A stretch of 64,000 bases of DNA, from the NCBI RefSeq assembly GCF_035956715.1, contig NZ_CP108381.1, positions 4,310,001 through 4,374,000 of the forward strand. Direction: 5' to 3'. The notes beneath the pieces are model-generated. The model saw only the letters and a program-made list of their open reading frames with translations, was not told where the DNA came from and did not search any database. The number at the start of each line of letters is the position of its first letter. Within the stretch, counting starts at the first letter, position 1. This DNA comes from Nocardia sp. NBC_01329 (lineage in GTDB: Bacteria > Actinomycetota > Actinomycetes > Mycobacteriales > Mycobacteriaceae). The translations under genes and the position numbers were made by a program. Shown here piece after piece: positions 17,237-25,743 of the stretch.

Positions 17237-17367
17237 ACCGCCACCTCCGTGATCACGCAGGCTGCCGCTTCCGGGCGTGCACCGCTCATATTGTTGTTCT
17301 CCGGGCACGAGCGGTCCACGCCCTCCGGGGTTACGTAGGCTGCCGCCGCCGGGCGTGCACCGCTCAT
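17233..17367 (-). CDS. 44-codon ORF of two repeated modules, coupled to nadD and rsfS
   Basis: ATG 17367 overlaps the nadD stop by ATGA, and its TGA (17233-17235) overlaps the rsfS ATG by ATGA. The product has two copies of MSGARP-x-AAA-x-V (residues 1-12 and 27-38) joined by an acidic linker 'TPEGVDRSCPENNN'. The modules come from a 30-bp direct repeat with two mismatches, 78 bp apart, which keeps frame. The second module begins again with an in-frame Met. Unknown family. It may be a real microprotein, or a coupling device carrying ribosomes from nadD to rsfS. Confidence 0.5.
   Translation of the reverse strand: MSGARPAAAAYVTPEGVDRSCPENNNMSGARPEAAACVITEVAV
17260..17367. repeat. 30-bp direct repeat (two copies, 28/30 identical)
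   Basis: Copies at 17260-17289 and 17338-17367 differ at two positions. Each encodes MSGARP(A/E)AAA on the minus strand. The second copy includes the nadD stop codon, so it seems that the end of nadD plus following DNA was duplicated. Confidence 0.85.
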
Positions 17368-18029
17368 GCCAGCACCTCGTTCACGTTTCCGTCACCTTCC
17401 GCTTCAGCGGTCACGTAGAGATGCCGCTTCGATATGTACTGCACGACCCCGTCCGGTACGAGATACCAGACCGGCCGCCCCTCGGCCGCGCGCCGGCGGC
17501 ATTCACTCGACGAGATGGCCAGCGCGGGGATCTCGATCATGGTGACCGCGTCGTCGGGCATACCTCGCAGATGGTCGGCGAGATGGTCGATGTTGAGCTC
17601 GTACCCCGGCCGGCTGACCCCCACGAATTTCGCCAGCTCGAACAGCTCGGCCCAATCCTGCCAGGTGAGGATGCTGGCCAGCGCGTCCGCCCCGGTGATG
17701 AAGTACAGCTCGGCGCCCGGATGCTGGGCACGGAGATCGCGCAGGGTGTCGACGGTATAGGTCACCTTGCTCCGTTCCACATCAGCCCGGCTCACCGAGA
17801 ACCGCGGGTTGGAAGCGGTGGCGATCACCGTCATGAGGTATCGGTCCTCGGCCGCGCTGACCTGCCGGTCGGTCTTCTGCCACGGTTGTCCGGTGGGGAC
17901 GAAGATGACCTCGTCGAGGTCGAACCGGTGCGCGACCTCGCTGGCCGCGACCAGGTGCCCGTGGTGAATGGGATCGAAGGTGCCGCCCATCACCCCCAGC
18001 TTGGGTCCGCCCTGGCCTGTTCCGTGCAT
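17364..18029 (-). CDS. nadD: Nicotinate-nucleotide adenylyltransferase
   Basis: NadD adenylates nicotinate mononucleotide in NAD synthesis. The 221-residue product has the nucleotidyltransferase motif 'GGTFDPIHHGHL' (about residues 15-26) and the C-terminal 'AISSSECRRR', the ISS-type triphosphate-binding motif. ATG 18029 (MHGTGQGGPKLGV) is used; the 54 residues in frame before it are Arg-rich and not family-like. It heads the nadD-rsfS-gpgP-octT-degV run, separated by 107 bp from the vWA gene upstream. Confidence 0.95.
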   Translation of the reverse strand: MHGTGQGGPKLGVMGGTFDPIHHGHLVAASEVAHRFDLDEVIFVPTGQPWQKTDRQVSAAEDRYLMTVIATASNPRFSVSRADVERSKVTYTVDTLRDLRAQHPGAELYFITGADALASILTWQDWAELFELAKFVGVSRPGYELNIDHLADHLRGMPDDAVTMIEIPALAISSSECRRRAAEGRPVWYLVPDGVVQYISKRHLYVTAEAEGDGNVNEVLA

Positions 18030-18136
18030 GAGTGTCGAGCTTAACGGGTCGGCCACAGGCCCCTGCCCGCCGATCAGCCTTCGTCTGTGGGTTCGCCTGC
18101 GGACAGCCGCGGCCGAAGCGTCGAGGGAGGTGTCGA

Positions 18137-19543
18137 TCAGACCGGCAGCAGCCGGGAGACAACGGTGGTGAGCTGGGCGGCGGACCGGCATTCGTGCATA
18201 TCGATGACGCGCAGATAGCGGTCGGCGGCGGAGTCGCCGGACCCCCAGTTGGTGCGCGGTTCCGGGTTCAGCCAGTGCGCGTGCTTGGCGATCTCGACCA
18301 GAGCGCCCAGCGTCGCGACCTCGGGGTCCCGATAGTTGGTCCGGGCGTCCCCCAGGATGAGCAGCGAGCTACGGCTGGTGACGGCATCGGGGAACTCCTC
18401 GGCGAAGCTCAGCAGCGCACTGCCGTAGTCCGAGTGGCCGGTGAAACCGACGATATCGGCCTCGGCGAAGATCCGCTGCATCGCCTCGTCGAGATGGGTG
18501 TGCGGATCGAAGAACCTGGTCACCTCGTCGGCGTGGTCGACGAACGCGAAGATCCGCACCTTCGAGAACTGCTCACGCAAAGCGCTCACCAGCAACAACG
18601 TGAAATTACTGAAACCCGCCACCGACCCCGACACATCGCACAACAGCACCAGTTCGGGCCGGGCGGGCCGCGGTTTGCGGTTCACCAGAGCGATCGGTAC
18701 GCCACCGGTGGACATGGATTTACGCAGGGTCTTGCGCAGATCGATCTCGCCACGTTTGGCATGCCGGCGCCGCGCCGCCAGTCGCGCCGCCAGGATCCGC
18801 GCCAGCCGCTGGGTGCTGCGTTTCAGTTCGGCCAGCTCCGCCTGCGAGGCGCGCAGGAAGTCCACTTCTTCGGCCTGCCGCGGGACCCCGTAGGAGGCGA
18901 CCCGCTCTTTGCCGATGCGTTCGGCCACCCGGCGCCGCGTTTCGGCCTCCACTGCGCGCCGGAACTTCTCGATGCGGGTGCGAGCGGCCCGGCGCGCGAT
19001 CTCGGTCTCGAAATCGCTCATTCCCGGGGTGGCCATGGCGGCCAGGATCTGGGCGAGCAGCGTCTGCGGCTGTACGTCCTTGAGGGCCTGATATGACGAG
19101 AAGGAGGCACCGCGCGCAGATTGGTACTGCCCCATCTGCTCCACCAGCTGGGCCGCCATCAGCGCCTGCTGCTGCCCGGACCCCTCCTCGGCGAGCATCT
19201 CGGCCAGCATGCGGCGCAGTTCGCGAATATCGACCCGGCCGTCGTCGCCGTACGGGATCTCGATCTCCGCGGCGGCGGAACGTTCGCCGAGCGCGACCGG
19301 GAACCACAGGTCGAACAGCCCGTCGTAGGTACCGCGATGGGTGGTCCGCCGCAGCAGCGCGCAGGCCAGTCCCTCACGGACCGTTTCCCGGTCCATCAGG
19401 TCCAGTACCGACAACACCCGGCCGGCATCCACCGTCTCCGACGGTCCCACGGGTATCCCACGCGCCCGCAGCGCTTCCACGAAACCGACCAGGTGACCCG
19501 GCAGACCGTGCGAGGCGAGCGGCTGGTCGCCGGTGGCCACCAC
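18137..19543 (-). CDS. CoxE-like vWA domain protein (MoxR partner)
   Basis: A 468-residue protein with a helical, charged N-terminal half and a C-terminal vWA domain whose MIDAS motif 'DVSGSV' is intact (D-x-S-x-S), followed by 'FTGHSDYGSALLSF' and 'LILGDARTNY'. CoxE-type vWA proteins work with MoxR AAA+ ATPases to insert metals or remodel complexes. It starts 2 bp after the moxR stop. The same pair is Rv2425c-Rv2426c. The client protein is unknown. Confidence 0.88.
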   Translation of the reverse strand: MVATGDQPLASHGLPGHLVGFVEALRARGIPVGPSETVDAGRVLSVLDLMDRETVREGLACALLRRTTHRGTYDGLFDLWFPVALGERSAAAEIEIPYGDDGRVDIRELRRMLAEMLAEEGSGQQQALMAAQLVEQMGQYQSARGASFSSYQALKDVQPQTLLAQILAAMATPGMSDFETEIARRAARTRIEKFRRAVEAETRRRVAERIGKERVASYGVPRQAEEVDFLRASQAELAELKRSTQRLARILAARLAARRRHAKRGEIDLRKTLRKSMSTGGVPIALVNRKPRPARPELVLLCDVSGSVAGFSNFTLLLVSALREQFSKVRIFAFVDHADEVTRFFDPHTHLDEAMQRIFAEADIVGFTGHSDYGSALLSFAEEFPDAVTSRSSLLILGDARTNYRDPEVATLGALVEIAKHAHWLNPEPRTNWGSGDSAADRYLRVIDMHECRSAAQLTTVVSRLLPV

Positions 19544-19545
19544 GG

Positions 19546-20439
19546 TCAGGCCGGTTTCAGATCGGCCAGCGCCCGCTGGTGGTCGCTGCGGTGTTTGAGC
19601 ACGACACCCAGGGTTTCGCGGACCGTGGCATCGTCGAGTTCGGTATGGCCCAGGGCGAGCAGGGTGCGGGCCCAGTCGATCGATTCGGCGACCGAGGGCA
19701 ATTTCTTCAACTGCATCCCGCGCAGCACGTGCACGATCCGGACCAGCTGGGTGGCAACCGCCTGCGGGAGCTCCGGCACCCGGCTCGCCAGGATCCGCCG
19801 TTCCAGATCCTCGTCCGGGAAGTCCAGGTGCAGGTAGAGGCAGCGCCGTTTGAGTGCCTCGGACAGTTCACGGGTGGCGTTGGAGGTGAGCACCACGAAC
19901 GGGGTGCGGGTGGCGGTGATAGTGCCCAGCTCCGGTACGGTCACCGCGAAATCGCTCAGCACCTCGAGCAGCAGGCCTTCGATCTCCACGTCGGCTTTGT
20001 CGGTCTCGTCGATGAGCAACACCGTGGGGTCGGTGCGCCGGATCGCGGTGAGCAACGGCCGGGAGAGCAGGAACTCCTCGGTGAAGACATCGGATTTGGT
20101 TTCGGCCCAGTCGTTTTCGCTGGAGGCCTGGATCCGCAGGATCTGTTTGGCGTGGTTCCACTCGTAGAGTGCCCGAGCCTCGTCCACACCCTCGTAGCAC
20201 TGCAACCGCACCAGTTCGGCGGCCGCGGTCTGGGCCACGGCCCGCGCGAGTTCGGTTTTACCGACCCCGGCCGGGCCTTCGATCAGCAGCGGCTTGCCGA
20301 GCCGATCGGCCAGGAAGACCGAGGTCGCGGTCGCCTTATCGGCCAGGTATCCGGTCTCGGCGAGGCGGCGAACCACATCGTCGACCGATGCGAAGATCGG
20401 CACCTGAACCGGCGTGGTGGGGGAACTCGCGGGTTCCAT
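19546..20439 (-). CDS. MoxR-family AAA+ ATPase
   Basis: A 297-residue AAA+ chaperone ATPase. Walker A is 'GPAGVGKTELARA' and Walker B 'VLLIDETDKAD'; sensor 1 Asn lies in 'FVVLTSNATRELSEALKRR', with the Arg finger close by. ATG 20439 is preferred to an upstream in-frame GTG at 20472, since GGAAGG precedes it. It probably uses ATP to remodel a complex together with the vWA protein encoded 2 bp downstream. A GC-rich hairpin separates it from proA upstream. Confidence 0.92.
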   Translation of the reverse strand: MEPASSPTTPVQVPIFASVDDVVRRLAETGYLADKATATSVFLADRLGKPLLIEGPAGVGKTELARAVAQTAAAELVRLQCYEGVDEARALYEWNHAKQILRIQASSENDWAETKSDVFTEEFLLSRPLLTAIRRTDPTVLLIDETDKADVEIEGLLLEVLSDFAVTVPELGTITATRTPFVVLTSNATRELSEALKRRCLYLHLDFPDEDLERRILASRVPELPQAVATQLVRIVHVLRGMQLKKLPSVAESIDWARTLLALGHTELDDATVRETLGVVLKHRSDHQRALADLKPA

Positions 20440-20492
20440 GGGCCGTCCTTCCGTCGAACTCTCCCGTCCCACGCTACCGGGCTGTGTTCATG

Positions 20493-20511
20493 GCGGCGCC
20501 TGCGGCGCCGC
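20493..20511 (-). terminator. GC-rich hairpin after proA, part of a shared extragenic element
   Basis: GCGGCGCC (20493-20500) and GGCGCCGC (20504-20511) form an 8-bp stem with a 3-nt loop, placed downstream of proA. Just beside it, GGGCTGTGTTCAT (20479-20491) recurs at 61553-61565 next to another GGCGCC block, suggesting a small dispersed extragenic palindrome. Terminator role is inferred. Confidence 0.5.
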
Positions 20512-20581
20512 GGGTCGGGGCCCTATTAACCCCGGCCACTGAGGTCGACCATCCGGAGGTGGAATTCGGACCGTGGGGGGG

Positions 20582-21847
20582 TCAGGTGGGGCGGATCTGA
20601 CCCGATCCCCGGACGACCCACTTCGAGGAGGTGAGTTCCGGCAGACCCATCGGACCGCGGGCGTGCAGCTTCTGGGTGGAGATGCCGATTTCGGCACCGA
20701 AACCGAACTGCTCGCCGTCGGTGAAGGCGGTGGAGGCGTTCACCATGACCGCCGCGGCGTCCACCCGGCGGGAGAATTCGTCGGCTGCTGCCAGTTCACC
20801 GGTGACGATGGCCTCGGTGTGCCCGGTACCCCAGGTATTGATGTGCTCGATCGCGGCATCCAGATCGTCGACGATCTTCACCGCGATATCGAGAGTCAGG
20901 TACTCCTCGCCCCAGTCCTTGTCGGTGGCCGGGATCATGCCGTCGAGATCGCCGTGCAGGGTGACGCCTTTATCGGCGAGCGCCTTGCTCAGCCGCGGCA
21001 GCGCGGTCTCGGCGATGGCCGCGTCGATCAGTACGGTCTCGGCCGCGTTGCATACGCTGGGACGGCGGGTTTTGGCGTTGATCAGGATCTCTTCGGCCAT
21101 ATCCAGGTCGGCGCCGGAGTGCACGTAGACGTGACAGTTGCCGGTACCGGTTTCGATCGTGGGGACCTGGGCGTCGCGCACCACCGCGTTGATCAGTCCC
21201 GCACCGCCCCGGGGGATGACTACGTCCACCAGGCCCCGGGCTTGGATCAGGTGGGTCACACTGGAGCGATCCGAGCTGGGCAGTAATTGGACCGCGTCGG
21301 CCGGGATCCCGACCGCTGCCACGGCCTCCCGGATCACCGCGACCAGCGCCGCGTTCGACCGGGCGGCCGACGACGAGCCGCGCAGCAGTGCCGCGTTTCC
21401 GGACTTCAGCGCCAGACCGAAGGCGTCGACGGTGACATTCGGCCGCGCTTCGTAGACCATGCCGACCACGCCCAGCGGCACCCGGATCTGCCGGATCTCG
21501 AGACCGTTCGGCAGCGTCGACCCGCGGTCCACCACCCCCACCGGGTCCGGCAGCCCGGCAACCTGGCGCAGGCCCGACGCGATCCCGTCGACCCGGTCCT
21601 TGGTGAGCCGCAGCCGATCCAGCAGCGAATCCTCGGTTCCGGACGCCTTCGCCGCGACGAGATCTTCGCCGTTGGCTTCCAAGATGGTGTCGGCAGCGGC
21701 GAGCAACGCGTCCGCGGCGGCGTGCAGCGCCTCGTTCTTCTGAGCGGTGGTGAGTTGCGCGAGCACCCGGGAAGCGACCCGGGCCCGGCGGGCGGCCTCG
21801 TGTACGGCCGCGCGCATATCGAACTCAGCGGTGGTCTCTACCGTCAT
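20582..21847 (-). CDS. proA: Glutamate-5-semialdehyde dehydrogenase (gamma-glutamyl phosphate reductase)
   Basis: ProA reduces glutamyl-5-phosphate in proline synthesis. The 421-residue product has the aldehyde-dehydrogenase-like fold with 'GVVGMVYEARPNVTVDAFGL', 'LRGSSSA' and the catalytic Cys in 'TRRPSVCNAAETVLID'. ATG 21847 is used; six further codons are open upstream. Its pathway partner proB is 27 kb away here. It is divergent from a ribokinase with only 63 bp between start codons, so the promoters overlap. Confidence 0.96.
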   Translation of the reverse strand: MTVETTAEFDMRAAVHEAARRARVASRVLAQLTTAQKNEALHAAADALLAAADTILEANGEDLVAAKASGTEDSLLDRLRLTKDRVDGIASGLRQVAGLPDPVGVVDRGSTLPNGLEIRQIRVPLGVVGMVYEARPNVTVDAFGLALKSGNAALLRGSSSAARSNAALVAVIREAVAAVGIPADAVQLLPSSDRSSVTHLIQARGLVDVVIPRGGAGLINAVVRDAQVPTIETGTGNCHVYVHSGADLDMAEEILINAKTRRPSVCNAAETVLIDAAIAETALPRLSKALADKGVTLHGDLDGMIPATDKDWGEEYLTLDIAVKIVDDLDAAIEHINTWGTGHTEAIVTGELAAADEFSRRVDAAAVMVNASTAFTDGEQFGFGAEIGISTQKLHARGPMGLPELTSSKWVVRGSGQIRPT

Positions 21848-21910
21848 GTCGTATAGCCTACGCACCGGGAAAATCGCTTCTACCGGCGCTCACCGCGCTA
21901 GGTTCTCCCT

Positions 21911-22795
21911 GTGACCGCTCCCCTGATCGCCGTCCTCGGCAGTATCAACATGGATCTGGTGACCACCACCGATCGGCGCCCCGACCCGGGCGAGACGGTA
22001 CTGGGCCGCGGCTTCGCCATGGTCCCCGGTGGCAAGGGCGCCAACCAGGCGATCGCGGCGAGCCGGGCCGGTGGCCTGGTGTTGTTCCTCGGCGCGATCG
22101 GTACCGATGTGTTCGGCCCGCAACTGCGGGCGGTACTGACCGCGTCCGGCGTCGATACCACCGGGTTGCGCACGCTCGACGGGCCCAGCGGGGTCGCCTC
22201 GATCGTGGTCGACTCCGCCGGTGAGAACTCGATTGTCGTGGTCGGTGGCGCCAATGCCGAGCTGACCGGCCTCGGTGCCGCCGACCGCACCGCGATCGCC
22301 GCGGCCGATATCCTGCTGTGCCAGCTCGAGATCCCGATCCCGACGATCGAGGAAGCGGTGCGGCACGCCCGGGACAACGGCACCGTCGTGATGTTGAATC
22401 CGTCTCCGGCCCAGCGTCTTTCCGAAGAGTTGTGGGGCCTGGTGGATGTGGCCGTCGTGAATCGCGGTGAAGCCGAGGAACTCGGCGGCACTCTCGACCG
22501 GGTCCCGCATCTCGTGGTCACGCTCGGTGCCGACGGTGCCCGACATCGCGGGCCGGACGGCGCGGAGACGGCGGTCACCGGGCCGGCCGTCGAGGTCGTC
22601 GATACGACCGGCGCGGGCGACACCTTCGCCGGCGCCCTGGCCGTCCGCTGGTCGCGGGGCCCGGCCGAGGCATTGCGTTTCGCGTGCGCGGCGGGCGCGC
22701 TGGCCACCACTGTGCTCGGCGCCAGTGCCGCCATTCCGTCCCGCGCCGAGATCGAGACTGCCCTGTCCGCAGCTCCGGGCTCCGCGTCCGGATGA
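21911..22795 (+). CDS. rbsK: Ribokinase-like PfkB carbohydrate kinase
   Basis: A 294-residue PfkB-family kinase starting at GTG 21911. It carries the first PfkB signature 'VPGGKGANQAIAASRAGG' (about residues 38-55) and the second, 'DTTGAGDTFAGALAV', with the catalytic Asp in GAGD. These match ribokinase best, though adenosine kinase or another sugar kinase is possible. It stands alone without a transporter or hydrolase neighbour, so the substrate is inferred. It shares a short divergent promoter region with proA. Confidence 0.88.
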   Translation: MTAPLIAVLGSINMDLVTTTDRRPDPGETVLGRGFAMVPGGKGANQAIAASRAGGLVLFLGAIGTDVFGPQLRAVLTASGVDTTGLRTLDGPSGVASIVVDSAGENSIVVVGGANAELTGLGAADRTAIAAADILLCQLEIPIPTIEEAVRHARDNGTVVMLNPSPAQRLSEELWGLVDVAVVNRGEAEELGGTLDRVPHLVVTLGADGARHRGPDGAETAVTGPAVEVVDTTGAGDTFAGALAVRWSRGPAEALRFACAAGALATTVLGASAAIPSRAEIETALSAAPGSASG

Positions 22796-22913
22796 GACAG
22801 CCGGAAACGCGGGTTCCCACCCCGGAATAATTCGAATGCCTTTCCCGGTCGGGCGGCCTACCGTGAATTACGGCGGCGGATAGCGATCCGCCCCGAATGG
22901 AAGGATCGAATCA

Positions 22914-24131
22914 ATGTTTCCCGTCGAGCTGTCCGGTGCCCGGGCACGGACGTTGATGTGGGCCCACGAGCATGAAATCGATGCGGCGGCGCTGCAACAG
23001 TTGCGCAATATCGCCCGATTGGAATGGGTCCACGGCGTCCGGGTCATGCCGGATGTACACCTCGGGAAAGGCGCCACGGTCGGTTCCGTGATCGCCATGC
23101 GCGACGCGGTCGCCCCGGCCGCGGTCGGAGTCGATATCGGCTGCGGGATGGAAAGTGTGCGCACCGACCTCACCGCCGCCGACCTGCCCGACGATCTGCG
23201 CGCGCTGCGGTCGGCCATCGAGGCGGCCGTGCCGGTCGGTTTCGCCGCCCACCAGCACGCCGTCTCGGTGAACAAGCTGGCGCCCGGGCCGTCCGGGGTC
23301 GCGACCGCGACCCTGCGCACCGGCTGGGACAAGTTCTGGTCGGCGTTCGGCGACCTCGACGACGCAGTCGCGCCGCGGGAATCCAAGGCGCACAAACAAA
23401 TGGGTTCCCTGGGTGGCGGCAACCATTTCATCGAGGTGTGCCTGGATCAGGATGATCAGGTGTGGATCCTGCTGCATTCGGGCAGCCGCAATATCGGCAA
23501 GGAGATCGCCGAGCGGCATATGGCCGTAGCGCGCAAATTGCCGCACAACCAGAATCTGGTCGATCGCGATCTGGCGGTCTTCCTGGCGAATACGCCGGAA
23601 ATGGCCGCCTACCGCCACGATCTGACCTGGGCTCAGGAGTACGCGGCACGTAACCGCGCGGTCATGCTGGCGCTGGTGTGTCAGGCGGTACAGGAGCAGT
23701 TTCCGACCCGGGACACGCGATTCGATACGCCGATCTCTTGCCACCACAACTATGTGGCCGAGGAGAAGATCGACGGGGTGCCGATGCTGGTGACCCGCAA
23801 GGGCGCGGTTCGGGCGGGCGCCGGCGATATGGCGCTCATTCCGGGCTCGATGGGCACTCGCTCGTATGTGGTGCGCGGTAAGGGCAATCCGGAGTCGTTC
23901 CGGTCCGCGTCGCACGGGGCGGGCCGCCGGATGAGTCGTAATGCCGCCAAGCGGCAGTTCAGTGTGGCGGATCTGATCGCCCAGACCGAGGGCGTGGAAT
24001 CGCGCAAGGACGCGGGTGTGGTGGACGAGATCCCGGCCGCGTACAAGAACATCGACGAGGTGATCGACGCCCAGCGCGATCTGGTCGATGTGGTGGCGAC
24101 CCTGCGTCAGGTGTTGTGTGTGAAGGGCTGA
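22914..24131 (+). CDS. rtcB: RNA-splicing ligase RtcB
   Basis: RtcB joins 2',3'-cyclic phosphate or 3'-phosphate RNA ends to 5'-OH ends using GTP and Mn2+, repairing cleaved tRNA and other RNA. The 405-residue product has the metal-binding Cys in 'GVDIGCGMESV' (residue 77), the 'GTLGGGNHF'-type loop as 'GSLGGGNHFIEV', 'LLHSGSRNIGKEI', the His pair in 'SCHHNYV' and the active-site 'SHGAGRRMSR' (His about 334). AAGGAT precedes the ATG. No rtcA, rtcR or archease gene is adjacent. It is followed by a strong terminator, so it is monocistronic. Confidence 0.96.
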   Translation: MFPVELSGARARTLMWAHEHEIDAAALQQLRNIARLEWVHGVRVMPDVHLGKGATVGSVIAMRDAVAPAAVGVDIGCGMESVRTDLTAADLPDDLRALRSAIEAAVPVGFAAHQHAVSVNKLAPGPSGVATATLRTGWDKFWSAFGDLDDAVAPRESKAHKQMGSLGGGNHFIEVCLDQDDQVWILLHSGSRNIGKEIAERHMAVARKLPHNQNLVDRDLAVFLANTPEMAAYRHDLTWAQEYAARNRAVMLALVCQAVQEQFPTRDTRFDTPISCHHNYVAEEKIDGVPMLVTRKGAVRAGAGDMALIPGSMGTRSYVVRGKGNPESFRSASHGAGRRMSRNAAKRQFSVADLIAQTEGVESRKDAGVVDEIPAAYKNIDEVIDAQRDLVDVVATLRQVLCVKG

Positions 24132-24155
24132 GAGATCAGCGAACCTTTCGCATTC

Positions 24156-24186
24156 GGTGCGGGGCGGTCGCAGACCGCCCCGCACC
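24156..24186 (+). terminator. Strong hairpin terminator after rtcB
   Basis: A perfect 14-bp stem (24156-24169 with 24173-24186) and a 3-nt loop lie 24 bp after the rtcB stop. The gene on the other strand ends at 24212, so it may act in both directions. No U tract follows. Confidence 0.8.
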
Positions 24187-24211
24187 ACCGGGTAACGATG
24201 ACGGACCGTGC

Positions 24212-24781
24212 TCAGGTCGAGAGGCGGTGGCCGCGCAGTGCGGCGATGATCCCGATCCCCGCCAGCAGGACACCGAAGACCAGTAGCACCCCGCCCGACA
24301 GCCAGGTGTGCAGCGCACGGGCCAGGTCGGCGGGCAATCCGGGCACCGCGGAGATCAGCCGATAGGTCTCCCGGGGCGCGGCGATCTGCACGACGGCAGG
24401 GGCGATCCCCCACGCCAGCCCGGCGGTTACGCCCACCGCGGGCTCGTACATCGCGAGTCCGGCGACCGCCAGCAGTAGCACCGCGCCGAGTACCGACTGA
24501 GCGGGCGTCGACCAGCGATCTCCGCTGTCCCACCAGCGCCCGCCGGTAACAGTGCCGTTGGCGGCGATACCGAGCGCTACCGGTGTGATCACCACCGCGA
24601 GCAGCGATAACGACACCGATCGGCGCCATCGACTCGGGCGGCGCCGCGGATGGGCAGGCCCCGGTTGTCCGTCTCGGCCGCACGGTCGCGACTGCGTAGC
24701 CCCGCTGCCCGGCCCTGTGTGCGCATCCGCACGGGCCGGCTGCCCATGTGCATCCGCGGGCTGTTCGACTCCAGTGGTCAT
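24212..24781 (-). CDS. Small multi-span membrane protein
   Basis: A 189-residue protein with a polar, Gly/Arg-rich N-terminal 50 residues and about four membrane helices ('LLAVVITPVALGIA', 'AVLLLAVAGLAMY', 'GVTAGLAWGIAPAVV', 'LLVFGVLLAGIGIIAAL'). I do not recognise the family. A 20-bp tandem duplication covers its start codon, so a 7-codon upstream ORF beginning with the same MTTG ends in an ATGA overlap with this start. No gene follows it closely on this strand. Confidence 0.6.
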   Translation of the reverse strand: MTTGVEQPADAHGQPARADAHTGPGSGATQSRPCGRDGQPGPAHPRRRPSRWRRSVSLSLLAVVITPVALGIAANGTVTGGRWWDSGDRWSTPAQSVLGAVLLLAVAGLAMYEPAVGVTAGLAWGIAPAVVQIAAPRETYRLISAVPGLPADLARALHTWLSGGVLLVFGVLLAGIGIIAALRGHRLST

Positions 24782-24809
24782 ACGTCTGCTCCAGTGGTCA
24801 TACGTCTGC
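24770..24809 (-). repeat. 20-bp tandem duplication spanning a start codon; creates a coupled uORF
   Basis: Two perfect 20-bp units (24770-24789 and 24790-24809) each carry a GGAG box and an ATG on the minus strand. The outer ATG (24801) starts a 7-codon frame MTTGADV, whose TGA (24778-24780) overlaps the main ATG (24781) by ATGA. Confidence 0.85.
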
Positions 24810-25152
24810 TCCGGGTCGGTCGACGGCTACAGCGGCACTCGGCCCGTTGCACCGCACCTTCGCATACCGAGCTTCGCCGACCACTACGCCGGTAGGCGGA
24901 TGACGTCGTGAATCGGTGGAGAACAATCGGCCGACAACACCCACCCCATCCGGGCCCCGCCACCACGAACAGCTGGAGCGACGGTTTTCGGCAACGGAAC
25001 TCGGCCGCATCCGTGACCACGGGCGCGCTCTCGAACTTGCCATTGACTAGTTATCAGTCGATGCATACTCTTATTGTTGTTATCAGTCGATAGCAACAAA
25101 CTGCCCGGCGCCGAGCGGCCGGACAACCCGACTCCCGCTTCGAAGGAACCGC
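24810..25152. other. Intergenic region upstream of the small DoxX gene
   Basis: About 340 bp with no convincing gene. Its last 110 bp are notably AT-richer than the surroundings and contain a 13-bp direct repeat (listed separately), so this is probably a regulated promoter region for the DoxX-like gene. Confidence 0.5.
25050..25091 (+). promoter_or_regulatory. Paired 13-bp direct repeats, candidate operator of the DoxX-like gene
   Basis: GTTATCAGTCGAT occurs at 25050-25062 and again at 25079-25091, start-to-start 29 bp (about three helical turns), in an AT-rich patch 60-100 bp before the DoxX-like ATG. Identical spacing on one DNA face suggests binding of a dimeric or tetrameric regulator; none is encoded nearby. 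Confidence 0.5.
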
Positions 25153-25677
25153 ATGTTCGACACCCTGATGCTGTTCGTGATCCCCACGCTGGTGCTGCGC
25201 CTACTCGGCCTGATCGGCGTCCGCCGATTCGGCACCTGGCGGGTCAGCGCCGCCCACGGACTGGCCTTCCTTTTCACCATGACCGGACTCGCGCATTTCG
25301 CCCCCGATTCGGTCACCGTGATGCCCAGCCACAACGATTTGGCGGCGATGGTCCCCTCGTTCGTCCCGTTCGCGGATTTCGCGGTGTACGCCACCGGGGT
25401 CCTGGAACTGGCCGGTGCCGTGGGCCTGGTGATGACGGGCACCCGCCGCTGGGCCGGACTCGGACTGGCGGCGCTGCTGGTGATCATGATCCCGGCCAAT
25501 ATCTACGCGGCGCTGAACGATATTCCGCTCAACGGAGAAGCCGCCACGCCGCTGTGGTTCCGGATCCCGGAGCAGATCGTGTATTTCGCGCTCGCGCTGT
25601 GGGTCAGCGGGGTACTGCCCGCGTTGCGGCCGCACCGCGACACCGCCGATACGCACGCAGCGGTAGCGGCGCGCTGA
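25153..25677 (+). CDS. DoxX-like small membrane protein
   Basis: A 174-residue protein with four predicted membrane helices and the DoxX-like layout 'LVLRLLGLIGVRRFG...FLFTMTGLAHFAP...GVLELAGAVGLVMTGTRRWAG'. DoxX-type proteins are thought to act in membrane redox or thiol homeostasis, but no specific role is established. AAGGAA precedes the ATG. It has its own AT-rich promoter region with repeated operator-like sites, and ends in a bidirectional terminator. Confidence 0.75.
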   Translation: MFDTLMLFVIPTLVLRLLGLIGVRRFGTWRVSAAHGLAFLFTMTGLAHFAPDSVTVMPSHNDLAAMVPSFVPFADFAVYATGVLELAGAVGLVMTGTRRWAGLGLAALLVIMIPANIYAALNDIPLNGEAATPLWFRIPEQIVYFALALWVSGVLPALRPHRDTADTHAAVAAR

Positions 25678-25687
25678 CGCCGCCGGC

Positions 25688-25734
25688 GGATCGGTCCCGT
25701 TCCACCTGGATTCCACCGGGAGCGGGACCGATCC
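25688..25734. terminator. Bidirectional terminator between convergent genes
   Basis: GGATCGGTCCCG (25688-25699) pairs perfectly with CGGGACCGATCC (25723-25734) around a 23-nt loop. It lies between the DoxX-like stop (25677) and the SDR stop (25744) and can serve both. Confidence 0.75.
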
Positions 25735-25743
25735 GTGAAATGG

